DNA of 64,000 bases from Kordia sp965283645 (GTDB lineage Bacteria; Bacteroidota; Bacteroidia; Flavobacteriales; Flavobacteriaceae): the NCBI RefSeq assembly GCF_965283645.1, contig NZ_CBDIPG010000001.1, forward strand, positions 4,278,001 to 4,342,000. Direction: 5' to 3'. Below the pieces are notes generated by a model. The model had not been told where the DNA came from. It made no database searches and saw nothing but the letters and a program-made list of their open reading frames with translations. This document shows positions 26,445 to 33,470 of this stretch, in pieces. Within the stretch, counting starts at the first letter, position 1. The number at the start of each line of letters is the position of its first letter. Made by a program: the position numbers and the translations under genes.

Positions 26445-27263
26445 ATGATGAATCTTTTAAAAAAACTCTTTAATTTTTATTTAGATAGTAGTATTCACAT
26501 AGGTTTAAGTGTGTATGCATTGACGTATAGTACGCTGTTATTATTTCAGTTACCGTATGATAAAGCTGTTTTATATTTCACATTTTACAGTACAATTGTG
26601 ACGTATAATTTTATAAAATATGGAAGTTCTGCAAAGCGTTATTTTTTTGTGAGATCAGTATATATAAGAGGAATTCAACTATTGAGTTTTGCATGCTTTG
26701 GTTTGGCATTGTTTTATGCCTATTATTTAAAGATAGAAACGTTGCTGTGTGCTGCTGGATTTGGCGTATTGTCTTCCTTGTATATTATTCCGTTTTTGCC
26801 CAGCCATAAAAACTTTAGAACATTAATAGGTTTTAAAATCGTGATTGTTAGCTTGTGTTGGGCTGGTGTAACGGTTATTTTACCGTTGATGAATGCGAAC
26901 GTTTTTGTGTTTGAAACTGCTATAGCATTGTTTTTTATTCAACGTGTATTACTCGTATTAATTTTAATGATTCCTTTTGAGATTGTTGATTTAAAGTTTG
27001 ATGCGCCTGCATTGGGAACTATGCCACAACGTATAGGAATAACTAAAACAAAGTTGATTGCCTATGGTTGGATTTTACTTTTTTTGGCAATTGAATGCTG
27101 GCAAACAGAAACCTACACAACAGTATTTTTTAGTACAATAGGATTGAGTGTCTTATTAACAATTGTTGTTTGGCAAGCAAACATAAAAAAATCGAAATAC
27201 TTTACCTCTTTTTGGGTAGAAAGTATTCCGATTGTATGGTTTTTAGCACTACTTTTTTTGTAG
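26445..27263 (+). CDS. UbiA-like polytopic membrane protein
   Basis: The frame stays open far upstream but that part is antisense to gcvP, so the start is placed at the ATGATG of 26445, just past a -7 box; this gives 272 residues. Seven to eight hydrophobic helices are visible. 'YNFIKYGSSAKRYF' in the second-third helix loop and 'EIVDLKFDAPALGTMPQRIG' near 175-195 recall the two aspartate motifs of UbiA prenyltransferases, although the first lacks the canonical NDxxD. It may be a degenerate family member. It ends 1 bp from the convergent small gene, with no terminator between. Confidence 0.75.
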   Translation: MMNLLKKLFNFYLDSSIHIGLSVYALTYSTLLLFQLPYDKAVLYFTFYSTIVTYNFIKYGSSAKRYFFVRSVYIRGIQLLSFACFGLALFYAYYLKIETLLCAAGFGVLSSLYIIPFLPSHKNFRTLIGFKIVIVSLCWAGVTVILPLMNANVFVFETAIALFFIQRVLLVLILMIPFEIVDLKFDAPALGTMPQRIGITKTKLIAYGWILLFLAIECWQTETYTTVFFSTIGLSVLLTIVVWQANIKKSKYFTSFWVESIPIVWFLALLFL

Positions 27264-27264
27264 C

Positions 27265-27522
27265 CTAATATTTGCTCATTTCTTCTTGCAGTTTGCGTTG
27301 CATTTCTGTTTTTTTGTCGTTTTCGATCACTTCAATCTTAGATTCTTTAATCAACTTTGTCAACTTACTATTGTTACCAGAATAAGCTCTAGTGATGCGA
27401 CACCAAGATAATCTAACGTTCAGCTTTACTTTTTCCCAAAAGTTAGCTTCTCCATATTGTGTTTTATCACAAATATGTTTTGCTTCTTCGCAGGATATGA
27501 AAAATTTATTCTTTGTACTCAT
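27265..27522 (-). CDS. small Cys/His-containing protein following the sigma factor
   Basis: The 85-residue soluble protein has 'ISCEEAKHICDKTQY' at 9-23 and 'WCRITRAYSGNNSKL' at about 40-55. The His/Cys spacing resembles zinc-binding anti-sigma (zf-HC2) proteins, but there is no membrane anchor. It lies 10 bp downstream of the ECF sigma gene on the same strand, and this order is common in flavobacteria. An anti-sigma or sigma-modulating role is inferred from position and motif only. Confidence 0.7.
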   Translation of the reverse strand: MSTKNKFFISCEEAKHICDKTQYGEANFWEKVKLNVRLSWCRITRAYSGNNSKLTKLIKESKIEVIENDKKTEMQRKLQEEMSKY

Positions 27523-27532
27523 TTAATTCAAT

Positions 27533-28087
27533 TTAATACCAGTTCTGTTCGAGGCATCCAGAAAGTGCTGTACGAGCTCTATGGATAATAACCCAAAGGT
27601 TAGACGCAGTTATATTTAGATCATTACAAATAGTTTCAGTGTCGTATCCTAAAATGGTTTTCATTTTAAAAATAGTTGCTTGCTTTTCAGGAAGTTTGTC
27701 TAAACAATCTTCAATAGCAAGTCCGAGTTCTTCATTTTGTATTTGATCTTCGGCGTTTTTGTCATAGTTATCCGCAACGCGTTCTTCTAACCAATCTCCT
27801 TCAGATTCTGAATCAGAGTTGTAATTGATTCGCACTTCAGCTTGCCCTTTTTTAGAGTTAATTTTACGGTAATGATCAATGATTTTTCGTTTCAAAATAG
27901 AAATCAACCAAGTTCGTTCAGAAGCTTCTCCTTTGAAATTAGCCATTGATTTTAATCCTGCAAAAAATGTTTCTTGGACAAGGTCTTGCGCAGTCTCTCT
28001 ATCTTTTACTCTTACAATCGTATAATTGTAAAGGTAATCTGCATAGAGCGTAATCCACTTATTAGGGTCAAGTTGATGATTTGGCAT
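27533..28087 (-). CDS. ECF-type sigma-70 factor
   Basis: The 184-residue protein has sigma region 2 ('YNYTIVRVKDRETAQDLVQETF', with 'RTWLISILKRKIIDHYR' as 2.4) and region 4 ('IEDCLDKLPEKQATIFKMK', then 'TETICNDLNITASNLWVIIHRAR', the helix-turn-helix). It directs RNA polymerase to a dedicated promoter set, probably in response to an envelope or metal signal. It leads a two-gene unit with the small Cys/His protein. A TACTTTTG -7 box lies 20 bp upstream. Confidence 0.93.
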   Translation of the reverse strand: MPNHQLDPNKWITLYADYLYNYTIVRVKDRETAQDLVQETFFAGLKSMANFKGEASERTWLISILKRKIIDHYRKINSKKGQAEVRINYNSDSESEGDWLEERVADNYDKNAEDQIQNEELGLAIEDCLDKLPEKQATIFKMKTILGYDTETICNDLNITASNLWVIIHRARTALSGCLEQNWY

Positions 28088-28107
28088 TTATGGTCTAATT
28101 ATTTCTT

Positions 28108-28115
28108 CAAAAGTA
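28108..28115 (-). promoter_or_regulatory. TAnnTTTG promoter of the ECF sigma gene
   Basis: The minus strand reads TACTTTTG 20 bp before the ATG. This suggests housekeeping rather than purely ECF transcription of the sigma gene. Confidence 0.45.
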
Positions 28116-28294
28116 AACGATAATTGTTAGAATAAAAAATAATTGCTAAATACGAAAATTCTTTAATTTGTTAAATATAACAGTTCTTGTGTTTTTTTAG
28201 TTAGATTTTTTTTAGAAGAGTCAAGAGTATAGAAAATAGAATGTTGAAGTTTTTGAGCGTGATTTTAGCTTAATAATTTCAAGTTATCACATCT

Positions 28295-28759
28295 TCAAGT
28301 CTTTAAATCAAATGATTCCGCGCGTTGTTTGATGTGTAGATTTCGTTCTAAGAGAAATTTTGTTAGATATGATTTTAGAATGAAATAATTGAAAATCTTA
28401 CCAAAAATACCATACGGAACTTCGTAGGTAAGAACGTCAATCATTTCTGTACCGTTTTCGTTTTCTACGAAGCGGTGTTCGTGATGAAAACTTTTAAAAG
28501 CACCTTTTGTCATTTCATCTACAAAATAGGTTGGCGACTCAAAAGCCAAAATTAGACTTGTATGTTTTAAATACAAGCCAAAGTGTTTTGCGCGCCAAGT
28601 GACGGTTTCTCCTAGATTAATTTTGCCTGAAGTTTTCCCTGCAATTGCTTTTTCACGTGTACTGTTTGTGGAAGCTTCATGCTCAGAAATATCTCTGGAA
28701 ATATCAAAAACCGTTAATATAGGTGCTTTTATAATCGTTTTTAGATTGATTGTGGTCAT
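28295..28759 (-). CDS. SRPBCC-family (START/Bet v1-like) ligand-binding protein
   Basis: The 154-residue protein has the polyketide-cyclase/START-like pattern: 'IKAPILTVFDISRDI', 'GETVTWRAKHFGLYLKHTSL', 'MTKGAFKSFHHEHRF', 'GTEMIDVLTYEVPYGIFGKI'. Such proteins form a deep hydrophobic cavity for lipids or small aromatics. It is the last gene of the GbsR-headed operon and its ATG overlaps the preceding DUF2071 stop (ATGA). The ligand is not known. TIGR01777 and SRPBCC proteins often occur together. Confidence 0.85.
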   Translation of the reverse strand: MTTINLKTIIKAPILTVFDISRDISEHEASTNSTREKAIAGKTSGKINLGETVTWRAKHFGLYLKHTSLILAFESPTYFVDEMTKGAFKSFHHEHRFVENENGTEMIDVLTYEVPYGIFGKIFNYFILKSYLTKFLLERNLHIKQRAESFDLKT

Positions 28760-29466
28760 TTGATTGATTTTTTCGGCTCTACCGTAATTGCTGAACCTTC
28801 CATCAAAAATACAGAATCGGGCTTTTGGTGTGTTAAATGCGCAAACTTTTTTCCGTAATTCAATTCGAAATCTATGTTTGCGTTGTATTCATGAACCTTA
28901 TAATACAACCATTTTGGATGCGTAACTTCGTATTCAAACGTTTTGGAATTACTGTATTTAGTATAGCCGAAATAGTGCTCTGAGATGAATTCAATTTCTG
29001 AATCTTCAATAAATGCTACAGGATTGTTAGCCGCTTTTACCGCAATTGATTGTATTGTTTGCTGATGTTTCCACGAGTATGAAATATCAATTGTTTTTGG
29101 TGTAATATTCCATTGGTGCGACATTGGACGTGTGATGTAATGTTCGTGATACACCGTATTTGCTACAAAGCTTAACAAGCGTTTCGGAACAATTTCTTGA
29201 ATAAAAACGGCGCCTCTTTTCCAAATAGCACCATCTTTTCGTTTTACATAAAATCGTAAATTGACTTCTTCAAATGTATGCAAACCGGGCATTTTGCATC
29301 CTAAAACTTTGGTGTTTTTGAACATGAAACCAATTACACTTACAAAACACTTTCCGTTAAAACTGTCTAAAACAGTTCCTTTTGGGACATATTCTTCAAG
29401 TAATTCTGGATCAATTGTATAGTTTATAAAGACTAATTTTCGCCATTCTGCGGTTAAAAAACTCAT
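28756..29466 (-). CDS. DUF2071 (YqjF-type) protein
   Basis: The 236-residue protein opens 'FLTAEWRKLVFINYTIDPELL', the DUF2071 signature. It continues with 'CFVSVIGFMFKNTKVLG', 'FEEVNLRFYVKRK' and 'RPMSHQWNITPK', typical of the acetoacetate-decarboxylase-like beta-cone family. No enzymatic activity is established for the family. It lies 20 bp after the epimerase gene and overlaps the SRPBCC gene by 4 bp, so it is well embedded in the operon. Confidence 0.88.
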   Translation of the reverse strand: MSFLTAEWRKLVFINYTIDPELLEEYVPKGTVLDSFNGKCFVSVIGFMFKNTKVLGCKMPGLHTFEEVNLRFYVKRKDGAIWKRGAVFIQEIVPKRLLSFVANTVYHEHYITRPMSHQWNITPKTIDISYSWKHQQTIQSIAVKAANNPVAFIEDSEIEFISEHYFGYTKYSNSKTFEYEVTHPKWLYYKVHEYNANIDFELNYGKKFAHLTHQKPDSVFLMEGSAITVEPKKSIK

Positions 29467-29486
29467 GCTATTTTCTTTTAAATTCG

Positions 29487-30401
29487 TTATCGAGATATAA
29501 TTTCTTTCATGGCAATTGCTGCCGTTGGATAGTTAAACTGAAAACCAGCCGCTACTAATTTTTCAGGAATGACAAATCTGCTTTTTAAAATGAGTTCGGC
29601 TTCCGTTTTAATGATTCTAGCACCAAAGTTGAGTAACCATTTTGGTTGTGGTAGGCCAAACGGAACTTTTAATACGTGTCTTAAGGTTTGCATAAAATGT
29701 TTGTTTGGTAAAGGATTTGGCGCCGTTACGTTAAAAATTCCTGCTTTGTTTTCTGTCAAAAGGAAATTGACAGCGCGGCAAAAATCGTGTTCATGAATCC
29801 AGCTTACTTTTTGGTTACCGTTTCCTTGTGTTCCGCCCAATCCAACTTTCGTTAGAGTTTTTAAAGGAATAAAAGCACCACCATTTTTTCCTAATACAAT
29901 AGACGTTCGCAAGGCAATTTTTTGCGTTCTCGGTGTTTTGATTTGATGAAATGTTTTTTCCCACGATTTGGCAACATTCATAGAGAAATCGTCACCAATA
30001 ATTCCGGTAGCTTCGGTCATTTTTGTATCTAGCGAATGCTTGTAAATTGTAGCTGTAGAGGAATTCATCCATACTTTTGGCGGCACTGCACATGCTTGAA
30101 TTGCTTGTCCTAATACTTCCGTAGATTGTACTCTGGAGTTTAGAATTTCAGCTTTGTTTTTTTTGGTGTAACGACAATCAACCGATTTTCCTGTAAGATT
30201 GATTAACGCTTCAATTCCTTCTAGTTCGGACAACCAAATATCCAATGTTTTTGCATTCCATTCAACATACCGAAGCATGTCGTTTCCTGTTTCTTTGACA
30301 ATTCGCGTAAGCACTACTATTTCATAATTTTTAGGAAGATAAAAATTGATCAATGCTTTTCCAAGAAATCCACTTCCGCCTGCGATAACTATTTTTTTCA
30401 T
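29487..30401 (-). CDS. TIGR01777 family NAD(P)-binding epimerase (YfcH-like)
   Basis: The extended SDR fold begins 'VIAGGSGFLGKALINFYL' (4-21) with the GxxGxxG motif. 'GIEALINLTGKSVDCRYT' and 'KVWMNSSTATIYKHS' are family hallmarks, and 'TEATGIIGDDFSMNVAKSWEK' follows. A C-terminal DUF1731 region ends 'KSRFVIPEKLVAAGFQFNYP'. The reaction of this family is unknown. The active-site Tyr is in 'ATIYKHS' and the Lys of YxxxK is displaced, as in many members. It lies between the membrane SRPBCC and DUF2071 genes. Confidence 0.92.
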   Translation of the reverse strand: MKKIVIAGGSGFLGKALINFYLPKNYEIVVLTRIVKETGNDMLRYVEWNAKTLDIWLSELEGIEALINLTGKSVDCRYTKKNKAEILNSRVQSTEVLGQAIQACAVPPKVWMNSSTATIYKHSLDTKMTEATGIIGDDFSMNVAKSWEKTFHQIKTPRTQKIALRTSIVLGKNGGAFIPLKTLTKVGLGGTQGNGNQKVSWIHEHDFCRAVNFLLTENKAGIFNVTAPNPLPNKHFMQTLRHVLKVPFGLPQPKWLLNFGARIIKTEAELILKSRFVIPEKLVAAGFQFNYPTAAIAMKEIISR

Positions 30402-30434
30402 ATTTATTTCCCAAGAAAGTGGGAGTCTTTGTTT

Positions 30435-31394
30435 TTAAGATTTTTGAACTGTTTCACATGTTACTTTGATATGATTTAAGACACGATGATGAATTTTATG
30501 AATGATGTATTTGCTCCAGATTTTCCAATAAATTTCTGGTTGTATTTTATTGTAATACCAAGTTGTACCTTCTAACAGTGTTTTTCCATCTGCTAATTTT
30601 GTAAGTTTAAATTGTCCTTTTTTAGACACAAAGTAGTCATGAAGATGTGCAGGATCAATGTTATATAAACTAATTTCTTTCATTGGAATCGGTTGTTCTT
30701 TTACCGAAAACGCTAGTAAATTTGGTTCGTTCCAAGCGGTTATTGGTTCTACAAAACTCCCTGTAGAAAAGTTGCAATAGCGAATAGCGCCAACGCCTTT
30801 TCCTTCAATAGTTGCATTAATTGGATAAGCAATTCCTGTTTTGAATACAAATTCTGTGGGAGCTTCCATCTGAGGAAATTCAATAACTTGCTTCCATACT
30901 TCTTCAATAGGCGCATCAATTAGTATGCTTGACTGAATTGGAAATACCGTTGGTTTGCTATCTGTATGATTTTCAAAAGCCAACAGTGACGGAACAACTA
31001 CGATATATAATACAATCATTTTGATTCCTGAAGCTTTTTTATGTTGAATTTTATATCCAACAAATGCTCCTAAAATTATAAATGGAATTGCAAGTGGTGC
31101 CGCCATAATGATACAGATGATGCCTTCAATGGCAAAAAGCAATAAAAATAATGAACAGACAAAGAATACGAGTAACGAGTTTTTGAAAGCGCTTGCAAAT
31201 GTAACGTGTCCATAAATGCTGAGTAATAATGTAGTTGTTACAGCTGAAAAGAATGGGATTATCGCAAAAACTGTCCAGCCGTAATTGTTAAAAACATCTA
31301 CACCAATGTGCACAAATAGTGTTGATAACAATGCTGTTACAATGCAGGCATAGATAAAAGTGAGATATTTATTTTTTTGTAATGTGGTTTTCAT
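30435..31394 (-). CDS. membrane protein with C-terminal SRPBCC-like domain
   Basis: The first 150 residues contain four to five hydrophobic helices ('FIYACIVTALLSTLFVHIGV', 'SLLVFFVCSLFLLLFAIEG', 'LAIPFIILGAFVGYKIQH'). Residues about 155-319 are a soluble SRPBCC-type domain: 'IDAPIEEVWKQVIEFPQM', 'GKGVGAIRYCNFSTGSF', 'LLEGTTWYYNKIQPEIY'. This membrane-anchored lipid-binding layout is related in theme to the free-standing SRPBCC three genes downstream. It lies 27 bp from the small membrane gene and 33 bp from the epimerase gene. The function is unknown. Confidence 0.82.
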   Translation of the reverse strand: MKTTLQKNKYLTFIYACIVTALLSTLFVHIGVDVFNNYGWTVFAIIPFFSAVTTTLLLSIYGHVTFASAFKNSLLVFFVCSLFLLLFAIEGIICIIMAAPLAIPFIILGAFVGYKIQHKKASGIKMIVLYIVVVPSLLAFENHTDSKPTVFPIQSSILIDAPIEEVWKQVIEFPQMEAPTEFVFKTGIAYPINATIEGKGVGAIRYCNFSTGSFVEPITAWNEPNLLAFSVKEQPIPMKEISLYNIDPAHLHDYFVSKKGQFKLTKLADGKTLLEGTTWYYNKIQPEIYWKIWSKYIIHKIHHRVLNHIKVTCETVQKS

Positions 31395-31421
31395 GATGTT
31401 GCTTTTTAATTGAGTTGTAGT

Positions 31422-31595
31422 TTATTGTGAAGGAAGTTGTTTTGCAGATTGTCTAGCCTTTTTTCGTCCTCTTAAAAATAGAAATAGATTCAAGAATAAC
31501 ATTACACCTAAATATATTGAAAAGGTTCCTATTTTTACCGTGATAAAAAAGATAATTGGAATGTATATGATATAACTAATGATGTTGAAATTCAT
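31422..31595 (-). CDS. 57-residue membrane protein
   Basis: ATG at 31595 starts an open frame of 57 codons. It begins 'MNFNIISYIIYIPIIFFITV' and has a second hydrophobic stretch 'YLGVMLFLNLFLFL', then a basic tail 'RGRKKARQS', giving one or two transmembrane segments with a cytoplasmic positive end. It starts 4 bp after the methyltransferase stop and ends 27 bp before the next gene, so it fits the operon exactly. Function unknown. Confidence 0.6.
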   Translation of the reverse strand: MNFNIISYIIYIPIIFFITVKIGTFSIYLGVMLFLNLFLFLRGRKKARQSAKQLPSQ

Positions 31596-31599
31596 GCAA

Positions 31600-32490
31600 T
31601 TACTTTTTAGCAGTGATTATGTAATACCCAAAATTCGTTAGGCTTAAGCTTGATAATAAAGCAAAGAAGGAACCTTTTAAATTTTTGATACTTTCTGGCT
31701 TTAACGGTTCTTTTTTGAAGAGTTTTTTCAAGATAAAAGCACTAATTGTGAACGGAACATGTAAAACTGAAGGTGCAACTCTGTACCAAATATTCTGAAC
31801 TTTTACATCTTTAAAACCTAGATTTTCTAAATCAGTTTTTACACGATTCACATTTCCTAAGTTTTCTAAACTCCATGATTCACATAAACCTTTGTAAGTA
31901 TATTTTGAAAGTGAATTCATTTCATTGAAATCCTTTTTGGTAAAGGCATCTGCAATTACGAATGTTGAGCCAGGTTTTAAAATGCGATACGTTTCTTCCA
32001 ATGCATCTGTACTACAACCTGAATGACATAAACTTTCAATTGCCATTGCACCATCAAAAGAGTTTTCTTTAAAAGAAGTATTGCGATAATCTCTGTTTAA
32101 AATTGTACCGCGTTCGGTGTTGAGCATTTCATTTCCTTTTTCAACCTGAAACGGAGAAATCGTTAAACCAGTAACGGCAAGGTTTGGATAGTTTAAAAGT
32201 CCATAACGAATGGAAGCGCCCATTCCACAACCTAAGTCTACAATATGTTTCTTTTTGTCTGTAACATTCAAACGTTTAAAAACTTCTTTGTTCATTCTAT
32301 TCAACATTGTATCACGTTTCAATGGATTTGTTTTGAAAAGATCAAAATAGCCAAAGTGCATATTTAAATCGTTGCTCCAAAAACGATAATCTTCGGTAGC
32401 TTCATTGTAAAAATCAATTACTTGTTCTTTGTTTGAAGGAGTTGTTTGAAATTCCTTTTTTAAATAGGAGAGAAGACATAGATTTTTCAT
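31600..32490 (-). CDS. class I SAM-dependent methyltransferase (cyclopropane/sterol-type)
   Basis: The 296-residue protein has 'VIDFYNEATEDYRFWSNDLN' and motif I 'HIVDLGCGMGASIRYG' (about 83-98). 'VTGLTISPFQVEKGNEML' binds the SAM ribose, 'MAIESLCHSG' is the post-motif, and 'RILKPGSTFVIADAFTKKD' is motif III. The arrangement, with a long C-terminal extension, recalls cyclopropane-fatty-acid, tocopherol or sterol-type methyltransferases acting on lipids. Its ATG overlaps the preceding stop (ATGA) and it is followed by the 57-residue gene. The substrate, probably a lipid in this context, is inferred. Confidence 0.88.
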   Translation of the reverse strand: MKNLCLLSYLKKEFQTTPSNKEQVIDFYNEATEDYRFWSNDLNMHFGYFDLFKTNPLKRDTMLNRMNKEVFKRLNVTDKKKHIVDLGCGMGASIRYGLLNYPNLAVTGLTISPFQVEKGNEMLNTERGTILNRDYRNTSFKENSFDGAMAIESLCHSGCSTDALEETYRILKPGSTFVIADAFTKKDFNEMNSLSKYTYKGLCESWSLENLGNVNRVKTDLENLGFKDVKVQNIWYRVAPSVLHVPFTISAFILKKLFKKEPLKPESIKNLKGSFFALLSSLSLTNFGYYIITAKK

Positions 32491-32816
32491 AATGATTGTT
32501 GTTTAAGTTGATATACGATGTATGTGAAATAGGTTGCAAGGCTCATTGGGATGAAAATTAGGAATATCCAATTTTGACCAAAGAATTCCGTTGAAGAGAA
32601 AAAGCATATTAAAAAGACAGCTGAAAGTGTACCATATGTAAGTAAATGCCGTTGCATTATTTTTGTAAACTTGTCATAGTTGAACAGTAAAATAAAGAAA
32701 AATATCACTTGAACACCTCCTAATAAAACCTGCATTAGCATTCCCAAATAGACTGTAATGTATAACCCGATTGTAATGATAAAAGCAATTTTGTTAATGT
32801 AATAAATAAATTTCAT
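32487..32816 (-). CDS. small polytopic membrane protein
   Basis: The start is put at ATG 32816 (109 residues, 'MKFIYYINKIAFIITIGLYI'). The longer frame to 32933 would overlap the regulator gene and run through the operator. Three to four hydrophobic helices are predicted ('VLLGGVQVIFFFILLFNY', 'LLTYGTLSAVFLICFF', 'WIFLIFIPMSLATYFTYIVY'). It is the first gene after the regulator and overlaps the methyltransferase. Function unknown. Confidence 0.65.
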   Translation of the reverse strand: MKFIYYINKIAFIITIGLYITVYLGMLMQVLLGGVQVIFFFILLFNYDKFTKIMQRHLLTYGTLSAVFLICFFSSTEFFGQNWIFLIFIPMSLATYFTYIVYQLKQQSL

Positions 32817-32828
32817 AACTATTATATA

Positions 32829-32857
32829 TTTTAAACTTTCAATAGATATTGAAACAT
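32829..32857. promoter_or_regulatory. GbsR operator copy 2
   Basis: AAACTTTCAA (32833-32842), a 6-nt spacer and TTGAAAC (32849-32855) reproduce the palindrome found in front of the regulator gene (33423-33450), with the same spacing and one mismatch. It lies 13 bp upstream of the membrane-protein start. Confidence 0.6.
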
Positions 32858-32896
32858 AAGTTGAAATAAAAAAGGAAAATGAATTCCTTTCGTTTG

Positions 32897-33400
32897 TTAT
32901 TTTAAGAGCTTCATGAATGTTTTCGTCAGCCAATTGGACTCTTGATTCACAACTCGATTCATAATGGAATCTGCCGTTGATGCTAAATCGTGAAGCGCTT
33001 TCGTTTGTTTGATAAATTCTTTTGTTTTTGCCGAACCATCATCTTCAATACTGCTTACTTCTTTCAATACTTTTAGCGTTGGCTGAATTTCTCTTCGGCT
33101 ACGTTCACGTGCAATTTGCTTTGCAAGCTCATTAATGTCTTTCTCTGAGGCGAAGTACTCTTTACGTTCTCCAGCTTTTGACGTTTTGTATACAATTCCC
33201 CAATCGATTAACTGGCGTAAATTCATACTGGTGTTTCCTCTTGAAATATGTAATTCTTCCATTACATCTTCCATGGATAACGGTTCAGGAGAAATAAAAA
33301 GTAAGGCGTGAATTTGTGCCATCGCTTTGTTAATTCCCCATAAGGTTCCTAATGATCCCCATGTTTGTATAAATCTATTTTTTGCTTCCGTGTAATTCAT
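32897..33400 (-). CDS. GbsR/MarR-family transcriptional regulator
   Basis: The 167-residue protein has a winged helix-turn-helix at about 20-85 ('LLFISPEPLSMEDVMEELHI', 'RGNTSMNLRQLIDWGIVYKT', 'GERKEYFASEKDINELA'), the pattern of GbsR-type regulators. These respond to small ligands and usually repress or adjust an adjacent operon. A C-terminal helical dimerisation region follows. A palindrome overlaps the -33 site of its own promoter and a second copy precedes the next gene, so autoregulation and control of the operon are likely. Confidence 0.9.
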   Translation of the reverse strand: MNYTEAKNRFIQTWGSLGTLWGINKAMAQIHALLFISPEPLSMEDVMEELHISRGNTSMNLRQLIDWGIVYKTSKAGERKEYFASEKDINELAKQIARERSRREIQPTLKVLKEVSSIEDDGSAKTKEFIKQTKALHDLASTADSIMNRVVNQESNWLTKTFMKLLK

Positions 33401-33404
33401 AGTA

Positions 33405-33412
33405 CAAATGTA
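33405..33412 (-). promoter_or_regulatory. TAnnTTTG promoter of the GbsR-type gene
   Basis: The minus strand reads TACATTTG just before the start. A TTG (plus-strand 33431-33433) sits 18 bp upstream, close to the consensus TTTG-N19-TAnnTTTG, and lies inside the operator. Confidence 0.6.
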
Positions 33413-33422
33413 TAATAATTTT

Positions 33423-33450
33423 TAAACTTTCAAAAATTATTGAAAGTTTA
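33423..33450. promoter_or_regulatory. GbsR operator copy 1
   Basis: TAAACTTTCAA and TTGAAAGTTTA form perfect 11-bp arms around a 6-nt spacer. The palindrome covers the -33 element of the regulator's promoter, as expected for a repressor site. Confidence 0.65.
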
Positions 33451-33470
33451 TTTTCATTTTTTATGAAATG

